Positions 17,242 to 26,948 are shown, numbered from the stretch's first letter. The stretch is 38,300 nt of DNA from Angustibacter sp. Root456 (GCF_001426435.1 NZ_LMER01000015.1:456-38755); one strand, 5' to 3'. The notes: generated from the letters alone by a model not told the origin. Numbers and translations are program-made.

Positions 17242-18196
17242 GATGAACGATCCGCTCCACGAGGCGCTGAGCGGACTGCGCGACGACGTCAGGGGCGTCT
17301 CGCTCGCGTCGGCCGACACGGTCCGCCGCCGCGGCAACCAGCGCACCCGCAACCGACGGATCGGCGCCACGGCCGTCGGCGTGGCCGCCGTGGCCGGCAT
17401 CGCGGTGCTGAGCGGCCAGCTCGGCCGCCCAGACGCCGCACCACGTCCGGTGACACCCGCGTCGCGGACGACGTCCACGAGTGCGGCCACGACCTCGAGT
17501 GCGGCCACGACCTCGAGTCCGAGCGCCACGGCGTCCACTCCGGTCAGTCGACCCACGGTGAAGCTGGTCCCGGCGGCTCCGGGCGGCGGCACGGTGCCCG
17601 CCGCCTACTTCCTGCCCGGGCAGCTGTGGCAGGGGCCTGACCTGAACTCCGGCCACCGCATGCAGTCCGTCGAGCCCTACGAGACCGAGGGCAGCGTGAC
17701 GCGCTTCGAGTGCGACCCCGACACCGACATCACAGGTGATGTCGCCTTCCTGCAGGTGCGCGACCTGATGACGCAGAACGTCGCCGGCACGCAGAAGGTG
17801 CGGCTGCTGGGCTCGCCCGAGGAGGCCGCGACGTTCGCCGCGTCCATGGCCGGGGCGATGGCCGACTGCCAGGACCGGCTGCGGGCCCAGGCCCAGAAGG
17901 ATGCTGCATCCGCCCCGGCCGGCGAGACCGCCCCGACGCCGAACGCGACGGTCGAGCCGCAGCAATCCAGCGCGGTCACCGACGCCACGGGGTCGGTGCA
18001 GGCGTTTCGCACCACCACCGACTACGGCACCGGCGCCAGCTCGAAGCTGAGCCAGTGGGTGGTGCTGGCCCGCGAGGGCTCGGCCGTGACGTTCCTCAGC
18101 CTGCCGCAGCTCGACGGCTCGTCGGTCACTGTGAGCGCCCTGCAGCGCCTGGCTGAACAAGCCCGGCTGCAGATCCGGTGGGCCGCTGCGCGATGA
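17231..18196 (+). CDS. Membrane-anchored probable sigma-partner protein, 321 aa
   Basis: A ~42-residue cytoplasmic N-terminus with LHEALSGLRDDVRGV and VRRRGNQRTRNRR precedes one membrane segment (IGATAVGVAAVAGIAVLSG, ~44-62). A Ser/Thr/Ala linker and a ~200-residue outer domain without recognised family follow. The short N-terminus fits the partners seen with SigE-type ECF factors, and the overlap with the sigma gene supports cotranscription. No HxxxCxxC zinc motif is present, so a ZAS-type anti-sigma mechanism is excluded. ATG 17231 overlaps the sigma gene. ATG 17243, one base past its stop, is equally plausible. The linker holds an 18-bp tandem repeat. Confidence 0.75.
   Translation: MVTEMNDPLHEALSGLRDDVRGVSLASADTVRRRGNQRTRNRRIGATAVGVAAVAGIAVLSGQLGRPDAAPRPVTPASRTTSTSAATTSSAATTSSPSATASTPVSRPTVKLVPAAPGGGTVPAAYFLPGQLWQGPDLNSGHRMQSVEPYETEGSVTRFECDPDTDITGDVAFLQVRDLMTQNVAGTQKVRLLGSPEEAATFAASMAGAMADCQDRLRAQAQKDAASAPAGETAPTPNATVEPQQSSAVTDATGSVQAFRTTTDYGTGASSKLSQWVVLAREGSAVTFLSLPQLDGSSVTVSALQRLAEQARLQIRWAAAR
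17478..17520. repeat. 18-bp tandem repeat in the linker of the sigma-partner gene
   Basis: The unit CGAGTGCGGCCACGACCT occurs twice exactly (17478-17495, 17496-17513) and begins a third time. It encodes a repeated SAATTS. As the unit is a multiple of three, copy-number change would alter linker length without breaking the frame. Confidence 0.8.
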
Positions 18197-18211
18197 CGCG
18201 TCTACGGTGCG

Positions 18212-19672
18212 GTGGTGCACCGACCCGTCGCTGATCACCGCTGGCGGGCGCTCGCGGTCTGCCAGCTGGCGCTGTTCGCGACGCTGCTCGACGTCAGCGT
18301 CACGAACGTCGCGCTGCCCTCGATCGGCCGGGCCACGGGCGCGTCGCCGTCGCAGCTGCAGTGGGTCGTCACGGGCTACGTGCTGTCGTTCGGGCTGGTG
18401 CCCGTGCTCGCCGGGCGGCTCGGTGACGACCGCGGCCGGCGACGGATGTTCATCATCGGCGTGGCCGGGTTCGTCGTCACGTCGGCCGTCGTCGGCGTGG
18501 CGCCCGACCCGACGCTCATCATCGCCGCGCGCGTCGCGCAGGGGCTCTTCGGGGGGCTGATCAACCCGCAGGTGTCCGGCATCGTGCAGCAGCTGTTCAC
18601 CGGCGCCGAGCGGGGCAAGGCGTTCGGTGCGATCGGCGCGATGGTGGGGACGGCGACCGCTGTCGGCCCGCTCGTCGGTGGCCTGCTCATCGGGCTCGGC
18701 GGCGAGCAGCTCGGCTGGCGGCTGGTGTTCTTCGTCAACATCCCGCTCGGGATCCTGGCCATCGTGCTGGCCCGCCGGTGGCTGCCCGGGCCCGAAGAGT
18801 CGGCGCCCGGGCGGCGGCCGCGGCTCGACGTCCTCGGCGCGAGCCTGCTCGGTCTCACCACGCTGTGCGTGCTGTTCCCCACGGTGCAGTACGACACGGT
18901 GCGCGACGCGCGGCTGTTCTGGATCCTCGTGCCGGCGCTGCCACTGGCCCTGCTGTTCCTGCGGCGCGAGTGGCGGCTCACCCGCACCCGCAGCGACCCG
19001 CTCGTCGACCTGCGGCTGTTCCGCCAGCCGTCATACACCGTCGGGGTGCTGCTGGCGCTGCTGTACTTCTGCGCCTTCACCGGCCTGCCGCTGGTGCTGG
19101 CCCTCTACTACCAGCTCGGGTTGGGCTTCTCAGCACTGGAGTCGGGGCTCGGTGTGACGGCGTTCGCGATCGGGTCAGCGGTGTCGGCGCCGCTCGTCGG
19201 ACGGCGTGTGGCCGCCCGCGGGCGGCCGCTGGTGATCGTGGCGCTCGCCGTCTTCGCCGCCGGTGCCGTGGCCGTGGACGTCGTCGCGCGGCACAGCGGC
19301 GGGGGTGGACGCAACGCGGCGTTGGCGCTGGCGCTGCCCCTGCTCGTGCTCGGCCTGGGCAGCGGCGGGATCATCACGCCCAACCAGGCGCTGTCGCTGC
19401 AGGACGTCGACCCCCGCATGGGCGGTGCTGCCGGGGGCGTGCTGCAGACGGCGCAGCGCATCGGCTCGGCCGTCGGGCAGGCCGTGATCGGCTCGGTCTT
19501 CTTCGCCACCCTGGCTGCCCAGGGCGTGCGTCCTGGGCACCGTGACCCGGCGGCCTACTCCCACGCCCTGTCGAACGCGGTGCTGGCCACCCTCGCCTTC
19601 ACGGCCGCGGCGCTCGTGCTCGGTGTCACCGATCTCGTGCGGACCCGCCGACGAGCGCCTGCCGTCCTCTAG
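18212..19672 (+). CDS. DHA2-type (EmrB/QacA-like) MFS exporter, 486 aa
   Basis: Proton-driven drug or metabolite exporter of the 14-segment DHA2 class. FATLLDVSVTNVALPSI is the family D1-type motif in segment 1. GRLGDDRGRRRMFI is motif A, RVAQGLFGG belongs to segment 4, and GPLVGGLLI is motif C. GWRLVFFVNIPLG follows, as usual for DHA2. GTG 18212 (or the next codon, 18215) lacks a clear ribosome site and is 15 bases after the sigma-partner stop, so it may be cotranscribed. Substrate cannot be deduced. Confidence 0.92.
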   Translation: MVHRPVADHRWRALAVCQLALFATLLDVSVTNVALPSIGRATGASPSQLQWVVTGYVLSFGLVPVLAGRLGDDRGRRRMFIIGVAGFVVTSAVVGVAPDPTLIIAARVAQGLFGGLINPQVSGIVQQLFTGAERGKAFGAIGAMVGTATAVGPLVGGLLIGLGGEQLGWRLVFFVNIPLGILAIVLARRWLPGPEESAPGRRPRLDVLGASLLGLTTLCVLFPTVQYDTVRDARLFWILVPALPLALLFLRREWRLTRTRSDPLVDLRLFRQPSYTVGVLLALLYFCAFTGLPLVLALYYQLGLGFSALESGLGVTAFAIGSAVSAPLVGRRVAARGRPLVIVALAVFAAGAVAVDVVARHSGGGGRNAALALALPLLVLGLGSGGIITPNQALSLQDVDPRMGGAAGGVLQTAQRIGSAVGQAVIGSVFFATLAAQGVRPGHRDPAAYSHALSNAVLATLAFTAAALVLGVTDLVRTRRRAPAVL

Positions 19673-19830
19673 CGGCCCGGCTGCGCTCGCCGCAAGCGTC
19701 GTTCTGCGCTGTCTGCAGGTGCTCCGGTCGGTACGAGGCAGTCACCGCCTGTTCTCGATGCGGCTCCAATCAGGTGACGTCGACAGCACCGCTCGAGCAG
19801 CTCACGAGAGAGACGCACTACCTTGCGTAG

Positions 19831-20430
19831 ATGCGGCGGAGAATGGCAGTTGTTGGCGCCCTTCTCTTGACGGTTTCCGGCTGCAGCGTGGCGACAGACG
19901 AGGCGGCTCTGTCGCTGACAACGCCCGCTACTCGGTCGGCGACGCCCTCAGCCACGTACGTTCTGGTACCGGTGCCAGGGGCGTCAGTGCCCCCACGGCT
20001 CCCTGCCACATTGATCGTCCAGGGGCGGCCGGTGCTGCGACCTGGGGATGGCATCGATGCGGCCCTGAGCCGACTCGAGCACTGGTACGGCCCAGGTTCG
20101 AGCGCCGTCGCACCTGTCTCGTGGAAGTGCGGATCGGGCCGTCCTCACGGTCAGATCGACTGGTCGACCGGGCTGCGCCTCTATGTCGACCGCGATGCTG
20201 CAAAGCGTCCTGTCGTCGTGGGCTTTCGCGTCGGCCTGCCGCTGTCGAACATCGTCGCTCCATCGCCGACCACGACGACAGCGGTGCACGTCGGCGACCC
20301 AGTCAGCCGGGTGGCCGCCCTCGGCGGTCGACCGACGGCTGACGCGGACTGGTACTACGTCCCGGGCCACGACGAGCACTTTCGTGTCGTTGGCGGCCAG
20401 GTGACAGCCATCTACGCCGGTAGGTCGTGA
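19831..20430 (+). CDS. Predicted lipoprotein, 199 aa
   Basis: MRRRM then a short hydrophobic stretch and the lipobox VSGC (Cys18) mark a type II signal peptide. The mature part is Thr/Ser/Ala-rich near the anchor. It continues with LIVQGRPVLRPGDGIDAALSRL, a Cys/Gly patch (WKCGSGRPHG) and a second part reading VHVGDPVSRVAALGG and DWYYVPG. No known domain is recognised. The second half recalls small repeat-like domains of actinobacterial lipoproteins. TACCTT six bases before the ATG may be a -10 of a leaderless transcript. Bases 19673-19830 hold no other gene. Confidence 0.75.
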   Translation: MRRRMAVVGALLLTVSGCSVATDEAALSLTTPATRSATPSATYVLVPVPGASVPPRLPATLIVQGRPVLRPGDGIDAALSRLEHWYGPGSSAVAPVSWKCGSGRPHGQIDWSTGLRLYVDRDAAKRPVVVGFRVGLPLSNIVAPSPTTTTAVHVGDPVSRVAALGGRPTADADWYYVPGHDEHFRVVGGQVTAIYAGRS

Positions 20431-20500
20431 CCGTGGGACGCCTTCGGCCAGTTCTAGCAGCCACTCGGCGGTGTAGCTGCGACCAGGCACACTGGAAGGC

Positions 20501-20734
20501 GTGGCGAACCCGGAGCCGAAGACCTGCGCGTCCTGCGGGCGGCGCATCGAGTGGCGCAAGAAGTGGGAGCGCGACTGGGAGTCGGTGCGCTACTGCTCCA
20601 CCGCCTGTCGCCGCCACGGCGTCGACGACGCCGACCAGCGGCTCGTGGCCGCGAGCGAGGTGGTGGTGACCCAGGGCGGGCACGTCGTCGACCCGTCGAC
20701 CGCCCGCGACGCCATCCGCATCCGGCGCACATAG
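20501..20734 (+). CDS. DUF2256-type zinc-binding small protein, 77 aa
   Basis: The first 40 residues have the DUF2256 pattern: [20 protein letters not shown], then [10 protein letters not shown], with four Cys (CxxC and CxxxC) that should bind one zinc. The rest is a short variable tail. Function is unknown for the family. GTG 20501 has GGAAGG upstream. It ends before a hairpin shared with the convergent sucD. Confidence 0.88.
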   Translation: MANPEPKTCASCGRRIEWRKKWERDWESVRYCSTACRRHGVDDADQRLVAASEVVVTQGGHVVDPSTARDAIRIRRT

Positions 20735-20748
20735 GTGGGACGACACGC

Positions 20749-20781
20749 CGACGGCCCCCCGCCGTGAGCGAGGGGCCGTCG
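20749..20781. terminator. Bidirectional hairpin between the DUF2256 gene and sucD
   Basis: Ten-base arms (CGACGGCCCC at 20749-20758 and its complement at 20772-20781) flank a 13-base loop between two convergent genes. Confidence 0.75.
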
Positions 20782-20818
20782 TAGGAGCCTTGCGGCTCAG
20801 GCGTTGTGAGCGATCAGC

Positions 20819-21718
20819 TCAGCGGTTCTTCATGATCTCGCGCATGAGCTCGGCGGTCTCGGACGGCGTCTTGCCGACCTTGACGCCGGCGGCCTCGAGG
20901 GCCTCCTTCTTCGCCTGCGCGGTGCCGGACGAGCCCGACACGATGGCGCCCGCGTGGCCCATGGTCTTGCCCTCGGGCGCGGTGAAGCCCGCGACGTAGC
21001 CGACGACCGGCTTGGTCACGTGCTCCTTGATGTACGCCGCGGCCCGCTCCTCGGCGTCGCCGCCGATCTCGCCGATCATGACGATCGCGTCGGTCTCGGG
21101 GTCGGCCTCGAACGCCTCGAGCGCGTCGATGTGCGTGGTGCCGATGATCGGGTCGCCGCCGATGCCGATGGCCGACGAGAAACCGAAGTCCCGCAGCTCG
21201 TACATCATCTGGTACGTCAGCGTGCCGGACTTCGACACCAGGCCGATGCGGCCGCCACCGCTGATGTTCGCCGGGATGATGCCGGCGTTGGACTTGCCGG
21301 GGCTGATCAGGCCCGGGCAGTTCGGGCCGATGATCCGGGTGGTGCCCGCCTGCTGGGCGTAGGTGAAGAACTCCGCGGTGTCCTTCACCGGGACGCCCTC
21401 GGTGATGACGACGACGAGCGGCATGCCGGCGTCGACGGCCTCGACGACCGCGGCCTTGGTGCCGGCCGGCGGGACGAAGATCACGGAGACGTCGGCGCCG
21501 GTGGCGTCCATCGCCTCCTTGACGGTGCCGAACACCGGGACGTCGACGCTGCCGCCGTCCGCGCCGTCGAAGGCCACGGTGGTGCCGGCCTTCTTCGGGT
21601 TCGTGCCACCGACGATCTGGGTGCCGCTCGCCAGCATCCGCTGGGTGTGCTTGCGGCCCTCGGAGCCGGTCATGCCCTGGACGATGACCTTGCTGTTCTC
21701 GGTCAGGAAGATTGCCAT
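20819..21718 (-). CDS. sucD: Succinyl-CoA synthetase alpha subunit, 299 aa
   Basis: Substrate-level phosphorylation in the TCA cycle. The sequence opens [21 protein letters not shown] (CoA-binding fold). It has [47 protein letters not shown] and the [23 protein letters not shown] end with the phosphorylated histidine (in MGHAGAIV). ATG 21718 gives the standard length; upstream codons in that frame overlap sucC and are not real. It lies 19 bases after sucC and forms an operon with it. Confidence 0.97.
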   Translation of the reverse strand: MAIFLTENSKVIVQGMTGSEGRKHTQRMLASGTQIVGGTNPKKAGTTVAFDGADGGSVDVPVFGTVKEAMDATGADVSVIFVPPAGTKAAVVEAVDAGMPLVVVITEGVPVKDTAEFFTYAQQAGTTRIIGPNCPGLISPGKSNAGIIPANISGGGRIGLVSKSGTLTYQMMYELRDFGFSSAIGIGGDPIIGTTHIDALEAFEADPETDAIVMIGEIGGDAEERAAAYIKEHVTKPVVGYVAGFTAPEGKTMGHAGAIVSGSSGTAQAKKEALEAAGVKVGKTPSETAELMREIMKNR

Positions 21719-21737
21719 GAGGTGTGGTCCGTTTCCC

Positions 21738-22907
21738 TTACTTCGCGGCCGCGAGCTCGGCCGCCTTGCGGGCGGCGCCGTCCATGGTGTCGACCAGCGT
21801 GACGAGCGGGTGGTTCGCCTCGCTGAGGATGCGTCGTCCCTCGTCGACGTTGTTGCCGTCGAGCCGGACGACGAGGGGCTTGGTGGCCTCGTCGCCGAGG
21901 ATCCCGAGCGCGTGCACGATGCCGTCGGCCACCGCGTCGCACGCGGTGATGCCGCCGAACACGTTGACGAACACGCTCTTGACCTGCGGGTCGCCGAGGA
22001 TGATGTGCAGGCCGTTGGCCATGACGTCGGCCGAGGCGCCACCACCGATGTCGAGGAAGTTCGCGGGCTTGACGCCGCCGAACTCCTCACCGGCGTAGGC
22101 GACGACGTCGAGGGTGCTCATCACGAGCCCGGCGCCGTTGCCGATGATGCCGACCTCGCCGTCGAGCTTGACGTAGTTGAGGCCCTTGGCCTTGGCCTGC
22201 GCCTCGAGCGGGTCAGCGGCGCTCTTGTCTTCCAGCGCCGCGTGCGCCTCGTGGCGGAACGACGCGTTGTCGTCGAGGGTCACCTTGCCGTCGAGGGCGA
22301 TGATCTTGCCGTCCTCGGTCTTCACCAGCGGGTTGACCTCGACGAGCGTCGCGTCCTCCTCGCGGTAGACGACCCAGAGCTGCTGCAGCACCTCGGCGAT
22401 GGCGTCCTTGACGTCGGCGGCGAAGCCGGCCGCCTCGACGATCTCGGCGGCCTTCGCGGCGTCGATGCCGACGTTCGGGTCGACGGGCACGCGGGCCAGC
22501 GCCTCCGGGCGCTCGACGGCGAGCTGCTCGATCTCCATGCCGCCCTCCTTGCTCGCCATGGCGAGGTAGGAGCGGTTCGCGCGGTCGAGCAGCACCGAGA
22601 AGTAGTACTCCTCGGCGATCTTGGCGCCCTGGGCGACCATGACCTTGTGGACCGTGTGGCCCTTGATGTCCATGCCGAGGATCTCGGCGGCCTTGGCCTG
22701 CGCCTCGTCGGGCGAGTGGGCGAGCTTGACGCCACCGGCCTTGCCGCGGCCGCCGGTCTTGACCTGGGCCTTGACGACGACGGTGCCGCCGCCGATCTGC
22801 TCGGCGCCCGCACGGGCGGCCTCGGGGGTGTCGGCGACCGCTGCGTCGAGCACGGGGACCCCGTGCTCGGCGAACAGGTCGCGCGCCTGGTACTCGAAGA
22901 GGTCCAC
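21738..22907 (-). CDS. sucC: Succinyl-CoA synthetase beta subunit, 389 aa
   Basis: Nucleotide-binding partner of Suc[20 protein letters not shown] opens the protein, followed by the ATP-grasp residues [37 protein letters not shown] and the closing [20 protein letters not shown] also match the family. Full length. The GTG start lies 30 bases from the run of intergenic sequence shared with the divergent S15 gene. TAAAGT on the minus strand near 23003 may be a -10. Confidence 0.96.
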   Translation of the reverse strand: MDLFEYQARDLFAEHGVPVLDAAVADTPEAARAGAEQIGGGTVVVKAQVKTGGRGKAGGVKLAHSPDEAQAKAAEILGMDIKGHTVHKVMVAQGAKIAEEYYFSVLLDRANRSYLAMASKEGGMEIEQLAVERPEALARVPVDPNVGIDAAKAAEIVEAAGFAADVKDAIAEVLQQLWVVYREEDATLVEVNPLVKTEDGKIIALDGKVTLDDNASFRHEAHAALEDKSAADPLEAQAKAKGLNYVKLDGEVGIIGNGAGLVMSTLDVVAYAGEEFGGVKPANFLDIGGGASADVMANGLHIILGDPQVKSVFVNVFGGITACDAVADGIVHALGILGDEATKPLVVRLDGNNVDEGRRILSEANHPLVTLVDTMDGAARKAAELAAAK

Positions 22908-23121
22908 GGTCTCTGCCTTCCGGTGCCGCGTGCCATCACGGCGCGACGTCGTCGTCGGGTGCGGGGATGTGGCCGCCGATCACGGCGGGCCGGAGGCGAC
23001 TTTAGTCCCGTGCACGGATCACGCTCGACGGCGGTGCGGCAAGTGCGACGAACCGCACACCGGTGACCGGCGTTTCGTGACCCCGGGCGAAGCGGCTCGT
23101 TGAGTGCCGCAGGAGGTCACC

Positions 23122-24963
23122 ATGACGCGCACCCGCACCCTCGCCGCCACTGCCCTGCTCGCCCTCGCTGCCGCCGCGACCACCGCGGCCGGCCCTCCGG
23201 CGGCGTCGGCCGCGACCGGGCTGGACACCGTCACGACGCTGCCGGACCTCACCTTCACGGTGGCGACCGGCCCGGACGGCGCGACGCCGTGCACCATCGA
23301 CGCCGACCTGTACCTTCCAGCGTCCGCGAGCGCCACGCACCGCGTGCCGGCGATCCTCACGACCAACGGCTTCGGCGGGAGCAAGGCCGACCAGGCCGGG
23401 CTGGGGCGCGCGTTCGCCGCGCGCGGCTACGCCGTCCTGTCGTACACCGGGCTCGGCTTCCCCGACTCCAGCTGCAAGATCACGCTCGACGACCCGGCGT
23501 ACGACGGGCGGGCGGCGTCCCAGCTCATCTCGTTCCTCGGTGGCACGGGCACGGCCACGAAGGACGGCGCGCCGTACGCGATGCCGGACGTCGTCGTCCA
23601 CGACGCCACCGACCACGTCGGCGTGGCCCACCCGGACGACCCGCGCGTCGGCATGGTCGGCGGCTCGTACGGCGGCCAGATCCAGTTCGCGACGGCGAAG
23701 GTCGACAAGCGGCTGGACGCGATCGTCCCGATCATCACCTGGAACGACCTGCAGTACTCCCTCGCGCCGAACAACACCTCGCTCGACGGCGTGACGCCGT
23801 CCGTGCCCGGCACCGAGAAGATCGGTTGGACGTCGCTGTTCTTCGGCGTCGGCATCGCCGACGGCGTGCAGGGCGCGACCATCGACCCCACGCGTGACGT
23901 CGGCTGCCCGAACTTTCGCGAGGAGGCGTGCGCCGCGAAGGTGCAGCTCGACACGTTCGGCTACCCGAGCGCCGACACCATCGCGCTGACCGACCAGGTC
24001 TCGGTGGGCCACTACCTCGACGACGTCGTGATCCCGACCTTCCTGCTGCAGGGCGAGAAGGACACGCTGTTCAACCTGCAGGAGGCCGTGGCCACCTATC
24101 GCGGCCTGAAGGCGCGCGGTGTGCCGGTGAAGATGGTCTGGCAGTCGTGGGGTCACAGCGGCTCGACGCCTGCCCCGGGCGAGCTGGACCTGAACGGCGG
24201 CGACATCGAGGGCACCTACCTCGGCCAGCGGATCAAGGACTGGTTCGACCACTACCTCAAGGACTCCACGCTCAGCACCGGCGCGAACTTCGCCTACTTC
24301 CGCGACTGGGTCGACTACACCGGCAACGCGCGCCCGGCGTTCGCCGAGGCCGGCCGCTACCCCGCGGTGTCGAAGCCGACGCCGCTGTACCTGAGCGGCG
24401 GCAACGGCACGGGCGCGCTGGTGAGCTCGACGAGCGCGGTGCGGCCCGGGACCACCTCGTGGAGCAACCCCGGCGGCGGCGCGGCCGCGAGCTACTCGGA
24501 GACCTCGGCGCTGCAGGGGTCGGCCGTGCCGGACGCCATCACGCCGCCGTACGACACCCCAGGCACCTTCGGCGCCTGGACCACCAGCCCGCTGGACGCC
24601 GACACCGACCTCGTGGGCATGCCGACGCTCGACGTGCGGCTCAGCTCACCGGTGGTCGCCGCCGTGCAGTCGGCGGGGCCGGCGTCCCAGCTGCTGGTGT
24701 TCGCCAAGCTCTACGACGTGGCGCCCGACGGCAGCCTCACCCTCGTGAACCGGCTGATCAGCCCCACCCGCGTCGGTGACGTCACCCAGCCGGTGCACAT
24801 CGAGCTGCCGGGCATCGTGCACCGCGTGAAAGCCGGCCACCGCCTGCGGCTCGTGCTCGCCGCCACGGACGCGGCCTACAAGAACGCCGTGCCGGTGCAG
24901 CCGGTGTCGGTGGTCGTCGACCCGACGTCCCCTGCGGTGCTGCGCCTGCCCATCACCCACTGA
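23122..24963 (+). CDS. Secreted S15/CocE-type alpha/beta hydrolase (X-Pro dipeptidyl-peptidase-like), 613 aa
   Basis: A signal peptide (MTRTRT, Ala/Leu core, cleavage near ASA-A at 30) leads to an alpha/beta hydrolase core. This has the nucleophile elbow GGSYGGQ (Ser182), LQGEKDTLF (acid) and QSWGHSG (His). A C-terminal jelly-roll like that of S15 peptidases and CocE esterases follows (LDADTDLVGMPTLDVRLSS, then LYDVAPDGSLTLVNR, and HRLRLVLAATDAAY). It is probably an exported peptidase or acylesterase; substrate unknown. ATG 23122 has AGGAGG six bases upstream; an upstream ATG-like start in frame lacks one. Confidence 0.88.
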   Translation: MTRTRTLAATALLALAAAATTAAGPPAASAATGLDTVTTLPDLTFTVATGPDGATPCTIDADLYLPASASATHRVPAILTTNGFGGSKADQAGLGRAFAARGYAVLSYTGLGFPDSSCKITLDDPAYDGRAASQLISFLGGTGTATKDGAPYAMPDVVVHDATDHVGVAHPDDPRVGMVGGSYGGQIQFATAKVDKRLDAIVPIITWNDLQYSLAPNNTSLDGVTPSVPGTEKIGWTSLFFGVGIADGVQGATIDPTRDVGCPNFREEACAAKVQLDTFGYPSADTIALTDQVSVGHYLDDVVIPTFLLQGEKDTLFNLQEAVATYRGLKARGVPVKMVWQSWGHSGSTPAPGELDLNGGDIEGTYLGQRIKDWFDHYLKDSTLSTGANFAYFRDWVDYTGNARPAFAEAGRYPAVSKPTPLYLSGGNGTGALVSSTSAVRPGTTSWSNPGGGAAASYSETSALQGSAVPDAITPPYDTPGTFGAWTTSPLDADTDLVGMPTLDVRLSSPVVAAVQSAGPASQLLVFAKLYDVAPDGSLTLVNRLISPTRVGDVTQPVHIELPGIVHRVKAGHRLRLVLAATDAAYKNAVPVQPVSVVVDPTSPAVLRLPITH

Positions 24964-24984
24964 CCGCGCAGGTGGGCGCAGCCC

Positions 24985-25389
24985 TCAGTCGGTGGAGACG
25001 TTCGCGCGCACCCACTCGACGATGGACGCCGTGGTGGCGCCGGGCGTGAAGACCTTGGCCACGCCGATCTTCTCGAGCTCGGGGATGTCGCCCTCGGGGA
25101 TGATGCCGCCACCGAAGACGACGATGTCGTCGGCGTCACGCTGCTTGAGCAGCTCGACGACCTTGGCGAACAGCGTCATGTGCGCGCCCGAGAGCACCGA
25201 CAGGCCGATGACGTCAGCGTCCTCGGCGATGGCCGCCTCGACGATCTGCTCGGGCGTCTGGTGCAGGCCGGTGTAGACGACCTCCATGCCGGCGTCGCGC
25301 AGCGCCCGGGCCACGACCTTGGCGCCTCGGTCGTGCCCGTCGAGCCCCGGCTTGGCGACGACGACGCGGACCGGTGCGGTGCTGCTCAT
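24985..25389 (-). CDS. Stand-alone cobalamin B12-binding protein (methylmalonyl-CoA mutase C-terminal type), 134 aa
   Basis: The DxHxxG motif (Asp17-Gly-His19-Asp-Arg-Gly22) carries the histidine that replaces the lower axial ligand of B12. [11 protein letters not shown] and VFGGGIIP followed by VAKVFTPGA complete the fold. It equals the C-terminal B12 domain of acyl-CoA mutases, as a separate small subunit. The catalytic large subunit is not in the window. ATG 25389 has GGAGG upstream. It could serve a split mutase (methylmalonyl-, isobutyryl- or ethylmalonyl-CoA type). Proximity to succinyl-CoA synthetase fits propionate-to-succinate flow, which is inference. Confidence 0.92.
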   Translation of the reverse strand: MSSTAPVRVVVAKPGLDGHDRGAKVVARALRDAGMEVVYTGLHQTPEQIVEAAIAEDADVIGLSVLSGAHMTLFAKVVELLKQRDADDIVVFGGGIIPEGDIPELEKIGVAKVFTPGATTASIVEWVRANVSTD

Positions 25390-25502
25390 GGCGAGGACCT
25401 CCTGGGGCGGTGGCGGGCGACGCTGCCCGGCTGCGCACGCACTCTAACCCCGGCGTGTCGCTCCACGGGCGCGGACCCCGACCCGCCGGTAGCGTCCCGA
25501 CG

Positions 25503-26435
25503 GTGAACGCCGCAGCGGCGCTGGCCGCGGCACCGCAGGTCGCCCACACCGCGGCCCGCACCGCGACGCGCGCCGTGGGACGCGGCGCGCGGGCCGTGCT
25601 CTCGCCGTCCGGTGTGCGGGGGGCGGCACTGGAGGCCGCGTGGCTCACCACCCACCTGGCCACCTACCCGCTCGGCCTGCTCGACCCCCTGGGCCTGCTC
25701 GGGCCGATGGGCCGCGAGCACGAGCACCGCCCGTACGGCGTAGGGCACCGGTCGCCGGTGCAGCGCGGGCTGCTCGTCGGCGACGTCGAGGCCGCCGGGA
25801 CGCCGATCCTGTTGGTGCACGGCATGGTCGACAACCGGTCGATCTTCACGGTGCTGCGCCGAGCCCTGCGGCGCCGGGGCTTCGGCCACGTCCACTCGAT
25901 CAACTACTCGCCGCTCACCGGCGACGTGCGCGCCGCAGCGCGCGACCTGGCCCGGCACGTCGAGGGGCTCGCGGCCGACACCGGCTCGGAGCAGGTGCAC
26001 GTCGTCGGCCACAGCCTGGGCGGCCTCATCGCGCGGTACTACGTGCAGCGACTCGGCGGCCACCACCGGGTGCACACGCTGGTGACCCTCGGCACGCCGC
26101 ACGCCGGCACGCTGCCTGCCTACCTGCTGCCGGCGCGCCTGTGCCGCCAGCTGCGACCGGGCAGCGCGCTGATGCGCGAGCTCGCCGAGCCGGCGCCGGA
26201 CTGCACCACCCGGTTCGAGGCGTACTGGTCGGACCTCGACCAGCTGATCGTGCCCCAGCGCAACGCCCGGCTCGTGCACGCCGACCTGGACGTCGTCAGC
26301 CACCTCGTGCGCGGCATCGGGCACACGTCCCTGCCTGTCGACTCCCGCGTCGTCCACGGGATCTGCTCGACGCTGGCCCACCTGCGCCGCGAGGGCGGCC
26401 ACGGCGGGGCCCCCGAACCCCGCCTGGCCGGCTAG
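25503..26435 (+). CDS. Lipase/esterase of the alpha/beta hydrolase fold, 310 aa
   Basis: ILLVHGMVDNRSIF is the oxyanion segment, VVGHSLGGLIARYYVQRLGG the nucleophile elbow (Ser171), and LVTLGTPHAGT is typical of lipases related to triacylglycerol lipase and PGAP1-like enzymes. Asp and His candidates lie in HADLDVVSHL and GIGHTSLPVD. There is no classic signal peptide; the hydrophobic part near 45-65 could attach it to the membrane. GTG 25503 follows TAGCGT by seven to eight bases, so it may be a leaderless transcript. Confidence 0.85.
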   Translation: MNAAAALAAAPQVAHTAARTATRAVGRGARAVLSPSGVRGAALEAAWLTTHLATYPLGLLDPLGLLGPMGREHEHRPYGVGHRSPVQRGLLVGDVEAAGTPILLVHGMVDNRSIFTVLRRALRRRGFGHVHSINYSPLTGDVRAAARDLARHVEGLAADTGSEQVHVVGHSLGGLIARYYVQRLGGHHRVHTLVTLGTPHAGTLPAYLLPARLCRQLRPGSALMRELAEPAPDCTTRFEAYWSDLDQLIVPQRNARLVHADLDVVSHLVRGIGHTSLPVDSRVVHGICSTLAHLRREGGHGGAPEPRLAG

Positions 26436-26457
26436 CGCCGGTCGGGCTGCGACTCGA

Positions 26458-26778
26458 TCAGGTGTAGATCGGCGGCGGGTTGTCGCCGCCGCCCGAACCA
26501 CCGTCGCCGCTGCCGGGGTCGGTCGGGTCGACGGTGCCGCAGGCGTCGCCCTTCTTGTACCCGCCGTTGCCGCCGCCGTTCGGGTCGCTGTGCGGGTTGC
26601 CCCGGCTGGAGTTGTGCCCGCAGTTCCCCCAGCCGTTGTCGCCGCCGTTGTCCGACGGCGCGATGGGCACCACCGGACCGTCCGGCCGCTGCGGCGTGCC
26701 CGCCGCGGCCAGCGCCGGCGCGGCGCTCGCACCGAGCATGGCGATGCTCAGTCCGACCGCCAGAGTGATCTTGCGCAT
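26458..26778 (-). CDS. Small secreted Gly/Asn/Asp-rich peptide, 106 aa
   Basis: ATG 26778 is preceded by GAAGGAGG. The signal peptide (MRKITLAVGLSIAMLGASAA, cleavage after ALA at 24) is convincing. The mature ~80 residues are low-complexity (NGGDNGWGN, SDPNGGGNGG, GSGDGGSGGGDN) with two Cys (in WGNCGHN and GDACGTV) that may form one disulphide. No known family. The length, strong ribosome site and export signal indicate a real gene for an abundant extracellular or wall-associated product. Confidence 0.75.
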   Translation of the reverse strand: MRKITLAVGLSIAMLGASAAPALAAAGTPQRPDGPVVPIAPSDNGGDNGWGNCGHNSSRGNPHSDPNGGGNGGYKKGDACGTVDPTDPGSGDGGSGGGDNPPPIYT

Positions 26779-26948
26779 GTCGCCTCCTTCGCGTGGTGGC
26801 CGAGTGCGCTCGGCTGCTGGAACCTTCGACACGCCGCACGGCGGCTGAAGCGGCGAATCGGGTGAGGCGGGCAGGCCGCGTCGGGCACAGTCGGTGACCT
26901 GCGCCGGCTCCGGCTCGCGCGCCGTCAGCGCGCCGTCAGCACGCGGAC

